Source: Victivallales bacterium
GTDB taxonomy: Bacteria > Verrucomicrobiota > Lentisphaeria > Victivallales > SZUA-371
Assembly (NCBI GenBank): GCA_028691155.1
Contig: JAQUZV010000128.1
Location: forward strand, 1-6,582
Reading direction: 5' to 3'
DNA length: 6,582 nt
Every line of letters begins with the position of its first letter. Position 1 is the stretch's first letter. This document shows positions 5,485 through 6,582 of this stretch, one piece after another. The notes under the pieces are model-generated. The model was given only the letters and a program-made list of their open reading frames with translations, had not been told where the DNA came from and did no database searches. The position numbers and the translations under genes were made by a program.

Positions 5485-6582
5485 TCATCCGACCTGCGGA
5501 TTATCCTCATCACTATAGCGACTCTTGCTCCGAAACTGCCCGATGTGCGGATGAAACGTCAGATAGACAATCCCGGTCTGCCCGTTACGATTTTTCTCCA
5601 CGATCAGTTCGGTGTCCAAACCATTTACCATCGCCTCGCGTGACATGTCCTTGGCCTGATCGCGGTCCCGGTGCAGAAAGGCCACAATATCGGCATCCTG
5701 TTCAATGGCGCCGGACTCGCGCAGATTGCTGAGTTTGGGACGGGCGCTGCCGGAACTGCCTTTTTCCACTTCCCGGTTCAACTGCGCCAGCACCAGTACC
5801 GGAATGTTGAAATCTTTCGCCAATTTCTTGATGCCGCTGGAAATTTCCGCCACTTCCTGCTGCCGGCTTTCCGGATTCGACCCGGAACGCATCAGCTGCA
5901 GATAGTCGATACAAACCAATTCCACACTGTGCTGACTCTTCAGCCTTCTTACTTTGGCACGCATTTCCGGAACTGTCAACCCGGCAGTGGGGTCAATAAA
6001 GATACTTGCATTGCGAAAATTCGACACGGCGGTGGTCAGTTTGGTCAAATCATGCGGCCGGAAAGATTTGTCGTAAAAACTGCCTTCGCCCACCTCCGCC
6101 TCCATGCACAACAGTTTGCGGGCGATCTGCTCGGCGGTCATTTCCAGACTGAAAAACAGGACGCCGCGCTGTTGGGAACCCTTCATCGCCACATCCCGGA
6201 CAATATTGAGCGCAAACGTGGTTTTCCCGATCGACGGCCGGGCCGCCAGAACAAACATTTCTCCCGGCTTCAACCCGATAATCAACCGGTTGAGATCGGG
6301 ATAAAGGGTGGGAATCCCCACTTCGACTTCATTGTTGATGATCTTCTGAATATTGGTAAAAACATCGCGGATCGATTCGCGCAACGAAATGATTTCGCTT
6401 TTGACATTGTTGTTGCGAACCTGATAAATCCGGCTTTCGATCTCGTCGATAATGCTTTTAATATCCCGATCGACATCGTAACACTGGCGCAGGGAATCGG
6501 AACAGACGTTGATCATGCCGCGGAGGATATGATAGTCGCGGACAATCTGACACCAGTTTTCAAAATTGGCGGTAGTGGCAAT
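5485..6582 (-). CDS. dnaB: Replicative DNA helicase DnaB, 5' partial
   Basis: DnaB is the hexameric, ATP-driven helicase that unwinds DNA at the replication fork. The frame is open to the right edge (365 residues here), so the ATG at 6516 is internal: upstream codons read ATTANFENWCQIVRDYHILR, a typical end of the DnaB N-terminal domain. About 90-110 residues are probably missing, judging by usual lengths of 440-475. Counting from the first codon in the window, residues 24-85 form the helical linker. The RecA-like domain then shows Walker A ARPSIGKTT (114-122), FFSLEM (143-148), Walker B LVCIDYLQLM (222-231), VLVLAQLNREVE (262-273), SNLRESGAIEQDADIVAFLHR (285-305) and the arginine-finger segment ELIVEKNRNGQTG (325-337). 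All key ATPase residues are present and there is no intein at the Walker A or other conserved sites. bamA follows after 43 bp. An alternative phage-type DnaB is possible but nothing else here is phage-like. Confidence 0.96.
   Translation of the reverse strand: MATTANFENWCQIVRDYHILRGMINVCSDSLRQCYDVDRDIKSIIDEIESRIYQVRNNNVKSEIISLRESIRDVFTNIQKIINNEVEVGIPTLYPDLNRLIIGLKPGEMFVLAARPSIGKTTFALNIVRDVAMKGSQQRGVLFFSLEMTAEQIARKLLCMEAEVGEGSFYDKSFRPHDLTKLTTAVSNFRNASIFIDPTAGLTVPEMRAKVRRLKSQHSVELVCIDYLQLMRSGSNPESRQQEVAEISSGIKKLAKDFNIPVLVLAQLNREVEKGSSGSARPKLSNLRESGAIEQDADIVAFLHRDRDQAKDMSREAMVNGLDTELIVEKNRNGQTGIVYLTFHPHIGQFRSKSRYSDEDNPQVG

Noticed and set aside
5485..6582. An intein or phage-derived copy of dnaB.
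   Set aside because: All helicase motifs are contiguous with no insertion, and no phage replication or structural gene lies nearby in the window.

Overview
The window looks like a piece of chromosome from a Gram-negative, moderately GC-rich bacterium. Gram-negative is inferred from a complete BamA outer-membrane assembly protein with a Sec signal peptide. Corrin genes of the CbiF/CbiG/CbiH type point to the anaerobic (early cobalt insertion) cobalamin route, so an anaerobic or facultative lifestyle is likely. The divergent BamA and DnaB and the clean CbiF-CbiG fusion would fit the Planctomycetes-Verrucomicrobia-Lentisphaerota group, but that placement is a low-confidence impression that cannot be proven from this sequence.

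Layout: two blocks converge. On the + strand (1-2013) lies the end of a cobalamin operon: a CbiF-CbiG fusion whose 5' end is outside the window, then cbiH, which starts inside the fusion's stop codon (ATGA overlap). These enzymes carry out nearby ring-modifying steps on cobalt-precorrins 3 to 5: C17 methylation with ring contraction (CbiH), C11 methylation (CbiF) and lactone opening with loss of the C20 two-carbon unit (CbiG). A 69-bp spacer (2014-2082) with a small hairpin separates the convergent blocks.

On the - strand, read right to left, are the replicative helicase dnaB (5' end beyond the right edge), bamA (GTG start, 43-bp gap), an isochorismatase-family cysteine hydrolase of the ISOC2/YcaC type (32-bp gap) and a small DUF4440/SnoaL-like protein. 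The last gene is preceded by a 114-bp spacer holding a plausible sigma70-type promoter and a palindrome, so it may be transcribed on its own. dnaB, bamA and the hydrolase could be one transcript, although their functions are unrelated.

No rRNA, tRNA, CRISPR array, insertion sequence, phage gene or defence system is visible. No non-coding stretch exceeds about 115 bp. I find no convincing undescribed system; the observations worth a second look are the CbiF-CbiG fusion, the unusual gene order around bamA, and several small regulatory-looking structures.
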